Origin: a virus
Direction: 5' to 3' (one strand)
Length of the DNA: 25,126 nt
IMG/VR virus record: IMGVR_UViG_3300023109_000127
Coordinates: 1-25,126 of that record
In this document: one piece after another, positions 8,611 through 16,482 of the stretch
Numbering within the stretch: the stretch's first letter is position 1
Layout: each line of letters begins with the position of its first letter
Translations under genes and position numbers: made by a program
The notes under the pieces: model-generated
The model's input: the letters and a program-made list of their open reading frames with translations, nothing else
What the model was told of the DNA's origin: nothing
Database searches by the model: none

Positions 8611-11319
8611 ATGGCAACAGTTAATTACATTGTAACTACACAACAAGGTTTTCTCCACCCAGATGGTCCATCTGGTCCTGGAGTATTGGGTGGCATTTAC
8701 TTCCTAGATGGTCAAGAGTATGACACGATTAACGCAAACAGAGGTGATACCCTTGTTTTCGATATGTCTGATGCATCTAACGCAGGACATGAATTTAGAT
8801 TTACAACAGATTCCACTGACGCATATACAGAAAAATATACCCCAGGCGTAAATATTGTAGGGTTTGCAGGTACTCCAGGTTCGAGTGTAAGTATCACTAT
8901 TCCAAGCGATGCTCCAGATGAACTTTCAGTGTATTGTGTGTCTCACGGTATTCGTATGGGATTCGATATTAATGTATCGGGTACTGGTGGTATTCAAGGC
9001 ACATACAATTATGCAGTTACAGTAGTTCCTGGCAATCTATATGGTGGCGGGTCTGGTAACGTGTACTTACTTAACGGTGGTAGAGTTTTAGACTTAGATA
9101 TCACTCGTGGTAATCGTTATGTTTTCGACCAAACAGACGCTTCTAATATTGGACACACACTTCTATTCAGATACGAATCCAATGAGGGAAGCGGACTATT
9201 CAACCTAGAATGGACTGCTGGTGTTCGCACAAATGGTGGCTCCGCTGGTGTTGATAGAATTGTCACATTCCAAGTTCCGAAGAATGCTCCAGATGATATG
9301 CTATATGTCTGTGATGCTCACGGACAAGGTATGGGTGGTGAACTATCACTCACAGGAATATTCGGTGATACTATTGAAAACCCTGCTGACTTAGTTGAAA
9401 TTGGTCAGTATAGTAATCCAACAATTACAGATGTAACATTCTCACAACAGTTTTATGATGGTGCGTTGCGCTTTAACCAAACTCTTCACAGATATGAATT
9501 TTTCTCAGAAGAAGATGGCTGGGTTCAGACAACATATGCACCTACAGTTACAAGTGTAACGGGTAGCGTTTTTGATGGTGTTATAAACTCTATCGTTATT
9601 AACGGTGGCGGTTTTGATGAGAACATGACTGTTCAGATTGTTAGCATTAACGACTTATACACACCACTTACAAATCCTATAACATTTACATATGTAGATG
9701 AATACCAACTTAATGCGACTATCGATGCAAGGGCACCATACTCACTACAAGATGGTGTTGGTAATGTATTGGAAGCAATCGCATTTAGATTGACATCAGG
9801 AATTACAAACGCAAGAGCCGTTTCTGGTGAAGTTGAAATTGACCGTGACCCAGAGTTTGGACTTGCAACTCTTACAGTTCTTGGACGCTTTAATGTAAAT
9901 ACTCTGAATAATGGCGGTACAACCGATGTTGAAAACCCAGTAATTGTTTCTGCATCTGACCCAGATGATGTGGATGCAGTAGTAACATTTGAAGTTGCTC
10001 CAAACACAATGGGTTTTGGTACCAATAGAAACTTAGCATCTGACGGAACGACTGTTGGCGGAAGACCTCTAGGTTCTACTAGTTTAGACCCCAACCCACA
10101 GAATTCAAATTTCTCTGTTTTCTTTGAATACCAAGAACCAAATCAAGGTATTTTGAAAGGTGCAGTAAACCCGTGGTCAAATGGTGGTCCGGGTCATCCA
10201 GACTACGGGCAAAACTTTGGAACAAGCGTAAGATATCCAGGTGCATTAGAAGCAGACCACGATTTAACTGTTCGTGCAACGTCTTCAACTCCAGATGGTC
10301 GTCAAACAACTAAAGATGAAACTTTCAGAATGAAGGTTGTCACAGGTTGGAAGTACATCTCCAATATCTCACATCATTATGTGATGGGGGGTTATATCGG
10401 AGCAGAGAGTTGGCGTGTTGTTCATCGCTGTGACGCAAGCACAGATACAACAGTTTCTTTAGGCGTACAACTATCAGCAAATAGTGTAACAACACCAAAC
10501 GCAAACCGTTCGGGTGCAAGATATTCTTCAGAAGCCGTCAACAGATGGTCAGGTCAGGTTATCATTCTAGGTTCAAACCGTTTTGGTGGAGTTGCAGGTG
10601 ATGCACAAGACCAAGCAACTGAGAACTACAACATGATAACTGAAACTGCATATGGACTAACAACAAATGTTATGTCAGGAAAGCGTTACGATTGTCAAGG
10701 GTTCTCGTATGACCATGCACAAAAGGGTTATGCTCAAGGTGGTTATCACCCAGATGTTGGACTGTTGAATTCAACTGATAAGATAAACTTGGCTACTGCT
10801 ACAAGAGAAACTGTTATCACAAATCCAGGTGGTTATACCTCAAGTTATGGTGGTGCATCTGTATTTGGTCCAGTATTTGGAACTATGAACCAGGCGGGAA
10901 GAAGTACCCAAACACCAGATGGTGGATTCTACTTTGCATTCTCAACAGATACTCCATATGGGGGTAACTTCCAAGACTTGATTAACGAAGGCTTGACGGG
11001 TGCTGTTGGTAAAGCACTAACAACATGGCAAGACAGAAACTACTGGTTGGGTTACAATACTGTTGACACAGTTTGGTACGGTGACCAAAGTACAACAACA
11101 TACGGCATTGCACCTTTTGTTCAGACACTAAATAATGGTGAAGGTAACTGTTCTGGTGGACTTGCTCACGGATATTCTCTAGGTGCATATAATGGTGTAC
11201 AGAACAACCACGCAGATAGAATTAACTACTCTACAGAAACTTGTGTTCGTGTTTCCTCCGCTGACACGACAGGTAACACAGGAACTTCTTCAGCCGCAGT
11301 TGGTTGGGTTGAAAGATAA
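8611..11319 (+). CDS. Fibre/virion adhesin with two cupredoxin-like domains and repeat-rich C-terminus
   Basis: This 902-residue protein lacks the anchor module of its neighbours. It opens with two tandem domains of about 120 residues, each with RG(D/N)xxxFDxxDASNxGH near the middle and C-x2-H-x3-M near the end. The candidate type-1 copper ligands are H60/C109/H112/M116 and H182/C234/H237/M241. Residues 280-300 carry YDGALRFNQTLHRYEFF, the fibre IRYNT-like motif. Residues 310-400 look IPT/TIG-like, and residues 410-465 cadherin-like (VIVSASDPDDVDAVVTFEV). From about 580 to the end is the distal domain shared with the genes at 12130 and 13858 (ISNISHHYVMGGYIGAESWR, then NNGEGNC and YNGVQNNHADRIN), possibly a beta-propeller-like repeat fold. 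Copper binding is inferred from ligand spacing only. Confidence 0.8.
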   Translation: MATVNYIVTTQQGFLHPDGPSGPGVLGGIYFLDGQEYDTINANRGDTLVFDMSDASNAGHEFRFTTDSTDAYTEKYTPGVNIVGFAGTPGSSVSITIPSDAPDELSVYCVSHGIRMGFDINVSGTGGIQGTYNYAVTVVPGNLYGGGSGNVYLLNGGRVLDLDITRGNRYVFDQTDASNIGHTLLFRYESNEGSGLFNLEWTAGVRTNGGSAGVDRIVTFQVPKNAPDDMLYVCDAHGQGMGGELSLTGIFGDTIENPADLVEIGQYSNPTITDVTFSQQFYDGALRFNQTLHRYEFFSEEDGWVQTTYAPTVTSVTGSVFDGVINSIVINGGGFDENMTVQIVSINDLYTPLTNPITFTYVDEYQLNATIDARAPYSLQDGVGNVLEAIAFRLTSGITNARAVSGEVEIDRDPEFGLATLTVLGRFNVNTLNNGGTTDVENPVIVSASDPDDVDAVVTFEVAPNTMGFGTNRNLASDGTTVGGRPLGSTSLDPNPQNSNFSVFFEYQEPNQGILKGAVNPWSNGGPGHPDYGQNFGTSVRYPGALEADHDLTVRATSSTPDGRQTTKDETFRMKVVTGWKYISNISHHYVMGGYIGAESWRVVHRCDASTDTTVSLGVQLSANSVTTPNANRSGARYSSEAVNRWSGQVIILGSNRFGGVAGDAQDQATENYNMITETAYGLTTNVMSGKRYDCQGFSYDHAQKGYAQGGYHPDVGLLNSTDKINLATATRETVITNPGGYTSSYGGASVFGPVFGTMNQAGRSTQTPDGGFYFAFSTDTPYGGNFQDLINEGLTGAVGKALTTWQDRNYWLGYNTVDTVWYGDQSTTTYGIAPFVQTLNNGEGNCSGGLAHGYSLGAYNGVQNNHADRINYSTETCVRVSSADTTGNTGTSSAAVGWVER
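10484..10511 (+). repeat. 28-nt tract identical to 13058-13085 within paralogous fibre genes
   Basis: These 28 bases, encoding most of the TTPNANRS motif, are identical to 13058-13085; 19 of the bases recur at 14801-14819. The surrounding coding sequence is clearly diverged, so the tract may reflect exchange between the paralogues as well as protein constraint. Confidence 0.7.
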
Positions 11320-11321
11320 CT

Positions 11322-11329
11322 TATAAATA
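11322..11329 (+). promoter_or_regulatory. T4-type late promoter box
   Basis: TATAAATA begins three bases after the stop codon of the cupredoxin-type fibre gene and lies 30 bases before the ATG at 11360. The extended context TTATAAATAGATG is identical to that of the late promoter at 22202. It should drive the anchor gene and the two distal fibre genes after it. Confidence 0.8.
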
Positions 11330-11359
11330 GATGAAAGAACACACAAAGGATAGATAAAG

Positions 11360-12118
11360 ATGCCAATCACAAATTTAACAAGCACTGACAGGGTTGCCGA
11401 TTGGCTTGCACGAACCAATGAGATTATTGACGAACTCAATAATGGTGTTGGTAATCGACAGGCTCTATCTACAACAGATAAGACCATTGTTGGTGCGCTT
11501 AATGAAATCGCAGGACCAGGAGCAATCGATACATTAAATCTTGCCGATGGTTCTGTAACAACCCCTAAGATTGCTGACGGCGCAGTAACTACTGCTAAGA
11601 TTGTAGACGATATCGTTCTACCAGGAACTGGATGGACTAAACTACCATCGGGCACAACTGCACAAAGACCAGCAGGTGCGCAAGAGGGTTATATTCGATA
11701 CAACACAGACTTCAATCACTACGAACAATATACAGATATTGGATGGGTACTCATTGTCGGTGCGCCAATCGCACTATCTGGCACAGGTACTATTACAGAA
11801 AGTATTAACTCACAGGTTACATTAACTGGTAGTGGATTTACAGAAGACATGAGAATTTTTGCTGTTAATCCAGACAACAACAATGTAGAAATTGTTGAGA
11901 TGGTTAACGTAAACTTTATTTCATTTACTACTGTTCAGTTTACATATCCTGCGACCGCTAACCCGATTCCCGCAAGTATTGAAAACATAGCATTCAAAGT
12001 TTTATCTGGTGCATCCAATTTGAGTAGTATCTCAGACTTTTCAATCTCAGTTGGGCGTGGTCCTACATTTGCAACCCAATCGGGTGCGGTGATTGCTGAA
12101 TTTCAACTGAACGGATAA
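11360..12118 (+). CDS. Short fibre anchor/proximal protein (split fibre, N-terminal half)
   Basis: This 252-residue protein carries the shared anchor module (residues 10-50, DRVADWLARTNEIIDELNN), two LADGxVTTxKI repeats (61-81), LPSGTTAQRP (95-104), YIRYNTDFNHYEQY (111-124) and an IPT/TIG-like domain (about 135-235). It then stops at GRGPTFATQSGAVIAEFQLNG. In the 719- and 902-residue fibres the equivalent point runs straight into a cadherin-like domain. Here that domain begins the next gene, 11 bases downstream in another frame. It therefore looks like the proximal half of a fibre whose distal half is separately encoded. The ribosome site AAGGAT lies upstream of the ATG. Confidence 0.8.
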   Translation: MPITNLTSTDRVADWLARTNEIIDELNNGVGNRQALSTTDKTIVGALNEIAGPGAIDTLNLADGSVTTPKIADGAVTTAKIVDDIVLPGTGWTKLPSGTTAQRPAGAQEGYIRYNTDFNHYEQYTDIGWVLIVGAPIALSGTGTITESINSQVTLTGSGFTEDMRIFAVNPDNNNVEIVEMVNVNFISFTTVQFTYPATANPIPASIENIAFKVLSGASNLSSISDFSISVGRGPTFATQSGAVIAEFQLNG

Positions 12119-12129
12119 GGGCTTAAATA

Positions 12130-13854
12130 ATGGCTGTCACATTTATTACAGGTAAGAATAAACCAATCAATGCGTATGATGTTGACAATACGCAGATTAC
12201 TTATTCTATTGTAAGTCAGCCTGGTTCTGACATCACTGATTTTAATAACTCTGCCACTTCAGTTTCACTGGATACTAGCACTGCAATTACTGGTGTTTCG
12301 AAAGCAATCTCAGTTTGGGCGCTACAGTCTGCCAGTGCATCTCCAATTGTCATAAGTAATATTTCACTTGTAGAAGATGGTGTTGGTACAGAACTATTGA
12401 CCGATTCCGCATTAGAAGATATTACGAATTGGACTACTGCTGGTAGTGTAACTGACAATAACGATGGTACTTTCACTTCAGATGGTACTTCTGTTAATTC
12501 ACAGATTGCTCAGGATATTGCATTAACTGCAAACAGAAAATACAAACTAAGTGTAACTGCAAGTATTCCTGTTAATACAACAATGAGACTTGAGACATAC
12601 CATTTTGATGCTACAAATGTCGGTGCAGATGGTGTATACTCACAACAAACTTTTGTAGATTTTTCAGGTTCAGGTTCTGGTGAACTAACATACGATTTTG
12701 AATTCTTTCCTATGGAATCAACTCGTGTTAGTTCTGGTTCTACTGTAGCAAGAGCATTAAACGGTGGACCAGGTTCAGCGGACTATGGCACAAACAATAG
12801 TGCAAGTAAAACATATCGTCACATTAATACTTTCGAAAATACATATCCAATAACAATTCGTGCAACTGACCAGGCAGGTGAGATTGCAGAAAGAACTTTT
12901 ACTGTTAAGGCAACTCTCCCTTGGAGACACATTAGTAACATATCACATGCATTTGTTGCTGGTGGATACTATAATGCCGAAAGTTGGAGAACAGTGAACA
13001 GATGTGATGTTAATACTGATACAACTATTGACCTAGGTGGTCTAATGGCTAACAACGGTGTAACAACACCAAACGCAAACCGTTCAGGTATGAGATATTC
13101 GGATTCATCTAATGATAGATGGACAGGTAACGCAATTTGTTACTCAACATACGCATACGATGCAAACAATCACTGTGAAAACTTTAACATGATTACTAGC
13201 ACAATGTATGGTAATGGTGCAAGACTAAACAATTCAACAAACGCTAACCAAGCATGGGCTGATGATACACGAAGAACTGGATTCTATGGTGGTAACCCTG
13301 GTGTTTGGGAAAAATTCAGTCATGTTACTATGAACAGAATTACAGAATTTTCTGGATATCAAAGTTATTCGTATCATGCCGCTTTCATTAACGAAACTGG
13401 TGGATATACATATTCTGCAACTGGTGGCAATCAGACAGTAAATGAGCGACATGCTTTCGCTACTGATACAAGAACTACAGGTGCATTTGTGACAAATGCT
13501 ACATTCCAAGGTGGTACTGGTAACCACACTAAAGCAATCTCTACATATGGATATGGACAAGATGAGGCATGGATTGTTGGTTGGAATATTGTTGCAGACA
13601 CATGTATTGTAAGACTTTCGACTGGTACCGCAGTCACTGGACCTAATCAAACAATCAATAATGGTGAAGGTAACTGTGCATCAGGACCTGTGGATTCACA
13701 CGGTTATTCTCTTGGTGGCTATAATGGTTCACCTCAAAACAATCACGCAGATAGGATGAACTATGCGGCATCTACAATCACCCGTGTATCTGCCGCGGAT
13801 TTAAGACCACACTCAGGCGCATCGTCTGGTGGTAGAATGTGGGCGGAGTTATAA
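12130..13854 (+). CDS. Distal fibre/receptor-binding protein, paralogue 1
   Basis: This 574-residue protein begins MAVTFITGKNKPINAYDVDN, a cadherin-like start equivalent to residues about 440-460 of the 902-residue fibre. Residues about 85-195 resemble a CBM4/9-like carbohydrate-binding jelly roll (ELLTDSALEDITNWTTAG, then IAQDIALTANRKYKLSVTAS). After NGGPGSADYG (211-220) and a short beta domain, residues about 265-574 form the repeat-rich distal domain (ISHAFVAGGYYNAESWR, TTPNANRSGMRYS, NNGEGNC, YNGSPQNNHADRMN, SGGRMWAEL). AAGGG precedes the ATG by nine bases. An in-frame TAA lies just before the start, so it is not made by simple readthrough from the anchor gene. A sugar-receptor role is inferred. 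Confidence 0.8.
   Translation: MAVTFITGKNKPINAYDVDNTQITYSIVSQPGSDITDFNNSATSVSLDTSTAITGVSKAISVWALQSASASPIVISNISLVEDGVGTELLTDSALEDITNWTTAGSVTDNNDGTFTSDGTSVNSQIAQDIALTANRKYKLSVTASIPVNTTMRLETYHFDATNVGADGVYSQQTFVDFSGSGSGELTYDFEFFPMESTRVSSGSTVARALNGGPGSADYGTNNSASKTYRHINTFENTYPITIRATDQAGEIAERTFTVKATLPWRHISNISHAFVAGGYYNAESWRTVNRCDVNTDTTIDLGGLMANNGVTTPNANRSGMRYSDSSNDRWTGNAICYSTYAYDANNHCENFNMITSTMYGNGARLNNSTNANQAWADDTRRTGFYGGNPGVWEKFSHVTMNRITEFSGYQSYSYHAAFINETGGYTYSATGGNQTVNERHAFATDTRTTGAFVTNATFQGGTGNHTKAISTYGYGQDEAWIVGWNIVADTCIVRLSTGTAVTGPNQTINNGEGNCASGPVDSHGYSLGGYNGSPQNNHADRMNYAASTITRVSAADLRPHSGASSGGRMWAEL
13058..13085 (+). repeat. 28-nt tract identical to 10484-10511 within paralogous fibre genes
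   Basis: This is the second copy of the identical tract encoding part of TTPNANRS. A second shared tract of 21 bases encoding the NNGEGNC motif is identical at 11131-11151 and 13657-13677. Confidence 0.7.
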
Positions 13855-13857
13855 GAC

Positions 13858-15585
13858 ATGGCTGTTACTTTCATCACAGGTACTAACAAGGCAATTAACG
13901 CATTCGATAAGGATGCGCAATCCGTTACATATACACTAAAAGACCAACCAGGAACTCAGTTTGTTACTGGTAATGCAACCTCGAATGTATCACTCTTAAA
14001 TTCAACTGTTACAGGTGTGTCTAAACTTGCAGGTGTATTTGCGGTTAATTCTTCAGGTACAATTAACGTCTATAGTGCAAGTTTAACTGATGTTACAAAT
14101 TCAACAGAATATTACACAAACACCTCTTTTGATAATGGTGTCACAGACTGGATAGCCTCAGGTGACACTGGAACACAAATCACATCGACTTTCGTTGATG
14201 GTCAAGGTGACAACTATGTTCAAATGTCTGCAAGTGGTGGACAATACCAAGGTCTTTATCAAGCACCTGCACTTACAGCAAATAGAAAATATCGCTTTAC
14301 AGTAGATGCTCAAATTCCAATCGGTGCAACTTTAAGACTTGACAGTAGACACTTTGGTGTTAATAATACTGGTGCGCCTCAAGAAGGTTTCTTTAAGGAC
14401 TTTCAAGGTGATGGTATTCGTAAGACATTAACATTTGATTTTTATCCAACAGATACAGTAACGATTGACCCTGCGGGTTTACCAAATCGTTCTATCAATG
14501 GTGGATATGGTTCTGTTGACTATGGTGTAAACAGAACTTCAAGTAATACAGACACAGCACCCAACAGAAGATACCACGACCACCCAGTTAAAGTTGAAGC
14601 GGTTGATACAGAAGGTAACACGACAGAAGCAACATTTGTAATTCGTGCAGAACTTCCATGGACACACATTGCAAATCTAACACACGGTTATGTGGCTGGT
14701 GGTTATATTGGTACCGAAAGTTGGCGTCACGTTTGTAAAATGGATTATTCAACAGATGCTTCTGTTTCACTAGGTGATAAACTAGCAGGTAATGGGGTAG
14801 CAACACCAAACGCAAACCGCTCAGGCGCTCGTTATACAGATGGTTCTACTGATATTTGGACTGGTAACGGTATCTGTTATTCTTCATATGCATATGCAGA
14901 AAGTTCTTATACAGAGAACTTCAACATGATTACTGAAACTGCATATGGTGTGAATAACCAACATAATGGTAATCACTATGGGCAACAAGGTGCGTCTGAT
15001 TATGAAAGACGTATGGGATATTCTCATGCGGGTTCATTGAACGATACATCAACTGGTACTTCTCAATGTGAAAAGTTCAATATGTCTACAACAACTCGTG
15101 TTGGTGATATTGGACAAGCAACTGCATGGGTTTATCATGGTGGTGGTTTCACACAGACCCATATGTATTTTGCACAAGCAGGTTCTGGTACAACAGACTA
15201 CTATGATTTTGCAACTGAAAGTAGGCGAGGTAATGGTTGGACAAACAATACTGAGTTTACTGGTGGTACTTCACACACGAAAGCAATTTCTATGTGGGAC
15301 AACAGAGGCTGGTTCATTGGTTGGAACACTGTTGTGAACACATATATAATCAACTTCACCACTGGTGTTATGACCCGTGCTGGTGACCAAACAACAAACA
15401 ACGGCGAAGCAAACTGTCTGACTGCTATGAACCATGGTTATACTTGTGGAGCCTACAATGGCACACAGAACAACCACTCAGATAGGTTTAACTTTTCTAA
15501 CGGAACAGTAGCGAGAAATGCCGCTGGAGATAACAAAGGCTCACCAGGCGCATCATCGGGTGTTGCAATGTGGGCTGAATTATAG
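13858..15585 (+). CDS. Distal fibre/receptor-binding protein, paralogue 2
   Basis: This 575-residue tandem paralogue starts three bases after the previous stop, with GGAG inside the end of the preceding gene as ribosome site. The order of parts is the same: a MAVTFITGTNKAINAFDKDA cadherin-like start, a CBM4/9-like domain (YYTNTSFDNGVTDWIASG, then ALTANRKYRFTVDAQIP), a GGYGSVDYG linker, and the distal domain (THGYVAGGYIGTESWR, TPNANRSGARYT, NNGEANC, YNGTQNNHSDRFN, SGVAMWAEL). The ends and the TPNANRS core are well kept, while the central surface between them is strongly diverged, as expected if receptor binding differs. Whether the two paralogues sit on one fibre or are alternatives cannot be told. 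Confidence 0.8.
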   Translation: MAVTFITGTNKAINAFDKDAQSVTYTLKDQPGTQFVTGNATSNVSLLNSTVTGVSKLAGVFAVNSSGTINVYSASLTDVTNSTEYYTNTSFDNGVTDWIASGDTGTQITSTFVDGQGDNYVQMSASGGQYQGLYQAPALTANRKYRFTVDAQIPIGATLRLDSRHFGVNNTGAPQEGFFKDFQGDGIRKTLTFDFYPTDTVTIDPAGLPNRSINGGYGSVDYGVNRTSSNTDTAPNRRYHDHPVKVEAVDTEGNTTEATFVIRAELPWTHIANLTHGYVAGGYIGTESWRHVCKMDYSTDASVSLGDKLAGNGVATPNANRSGARYTDGSTDIWTGNGICYSSYAYAESSYTENFNMITETAYGVNNQHNGNHYGQQGASDYERRMGYSHAGSLNDTSTGTSQCEKFNMSTTTRVGDIGQATAWVYHGGGFTQTHMYFAQAGSGTTDYYDFATESRRGNGWTNNTEFTGGTSHTKAISMWDNRGWFIGWNTVVNTYIINFTTGVMTRAGDQTTNNGEANCLTAMNHGYTCGAYNGTQNNHSDRFNFSNGTVARNAAGDNKGSPGASSGVAMWAEL

Positions 15586-15604
15586 TATATAAATAATTAT
15601 ACTA
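15583..15604 (+). repeat. 7-bp inverted repeat around a late promoter
   Basis: TAGTATA at 15583-15589 and TATACTA at 15598-15604 are perfect inverted repeats with an 8-nt loop TAAATAAT. The late promoter box at 15588-15595 spans the end of the left arm and most of the loop. The stem is all A/T but for one pair and no T-tract follows, so I do not call it a terminator. Confidence 0.5.
15588..15595 (+). promoter_or_regulatory. T4-type late promoter box
   Basis: TATAAATA lies three bases after the stop of the last fibre gene and 41 bases before the ATG at 15637. It is an exact match to the T4-type late consensus, embedded in a small inverted repeat. Confidence 0.75.
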
Positions 15605-15636
15605 CTTGAATTACTTTATGAGGAGCGAACTAAAAT

Positions 15637-16476
15637 ATGCCTGACTTTAACAAACAATATGATGTAACTATTCACGACCTGTACTTAGAAGATAATCAGG
15701 GTGAAAATAGATACAACAAACGTGACTTGTTTATGAAAACAAATGATTCCATGCCAATGGATAGACTACAGGTACGGTCATTTGTTGTTCAACAAGCACT
15801 TACACCATACAAGCAAATTCAGCAATGTATGATGGAAATTGATGGTCGTAAGGCTGGACTTAAAGAACACGAATTTGTAATGCGTGAACTTGATGCAGAT
15901 ATGGCAATCTACAAAGAGAAGATTGAGAAAGCACCAGAGGGTCCTCAGAGAGAGAAGTACCAAGTTAAACTTGAGCGTGTGCAGTACAACTATGAACGTA
16001 AGAAGTTGTCTCGTAAACGCATGGAAGTTGAAATTGGTTATCTACTTGAGATGTATCAAGAACTGACAAACGTGTTGAGTTTCGAAGAAATGGATTCTCG
16101 CCGTGATGAACTTGAACTTGAGTATTGGGAAACTCGTATGTCTAAACAGGCAGGTGTTGACCTTCTTTCACATGGCGTAATTGGCGTAGGCAATATGCTT
16201 TCTATTATGGATATGCCTAAAGAGACTATGGAAAGAACATTAGCATTGACTGTTAATGTTGCTGAGAAAATGAAAAACGAACTACCAGATGGAGTTGGTA
16301 AGAAACTATTCTCGCTTGGTCAAACAGAAATGAAACGGGAACTTGAACTAGAACTCAGTAAAGAAGACTTTCTGAAACTAGCACAAGAAAAAAATGACAC
16401 TTTCTTAGATACTCCTATTATAAATAGTGAGAAAGAGAAGGTGCCTGAGGGTGCCAAAGACACCGAAAAGGAATAA
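15637..16476 (+). CDS. Helical coiled-coil protein of unknown function next to fibres
   Basis: This 279-residue protein is highly charged and almost wholly helical in composition. Residues about 70-165 are likely coiled coil (KEHEFVMRELDADMAIYKEK, RVQYNYERKKLSRKRMEVEI). Residues 178-200 carry a less polar GVIGVGNMLSIMDMPKET segment that is too short and polar to be a confident membrane helix. The tail is acidic and Lys/Glu-rich. It has GAGGAG upstream of the ATG and its own late promoter. I recognise it only as a type of protein found beside fibre genes in marine T4-like phages. A fibre assembly or minor virion role is possible but unproven. Confidence 0.7.
   Translation: MPDFNKQYDVTIHDLYLEDNQGENRYNKRDLFMKTNDSMPMDRLQVRSFVVQQALTPYKQIQQCMMEIDGRKAGLKEHEFVMRELDADMAIYKEKIEKAPEGPQREKYQVKLERVQYNYERKKLSRKRMEVEIGYLLEMYQELTNVLSFEEMDSRRDELELEYWETRMSKQAGVDLLSHGVIGVGNMLSIMDMPKETMERTLALTVNVAEKMKNELPDGVGKKLFSLGQTEMKRELELELSKEDFLKLAQEKNDTFLDTPIINSEKEKVPEGAKDTEKE
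16419..16426 (+). promoter_or_regulatory. T4-type late promoter box inside upstream coding sequence
   Basis: TATAAATA lies 50 bases before the end of the preceding gene and 56 bases before the ATG at 16483. The box sits in a short palindrome CTATT-ata-AATAG. Position and perfect match suggest a dedicated late promoter for the gene at 16483. Confidence 0.6.
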
Positions 16477-16482
16477 ACTTAA

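Noticed and set aside
9633-10094. 153-codon minus-strand open frame
   Set aside because: It is a shadow of the cupredoxin-type fibre gene with Ser/Thr/Val-rich low-information content.
12122-12129. CTTAAATA as a late promoter
   Set aside because: It abuts the ATG at 12130, leaving no room for a leader with the AAGGG ribosome site upstream.
12100-12132. Programmed frameshift joining the anchor gene to the first distal fibre gene
   Set aside because: The downstream frame has a TAA six bases before its ATG and a proper ribosome site, so readthrough by a frameshift in the gap would terminate; two separate genes are simpler.
10484-14819. CRISPR-like or mobile-element repeats
   Set aside because: The repeated tracts are in-frame parts of paralogous fibre domains at irregular distances of kilobases, with no spacer array and no transposase.
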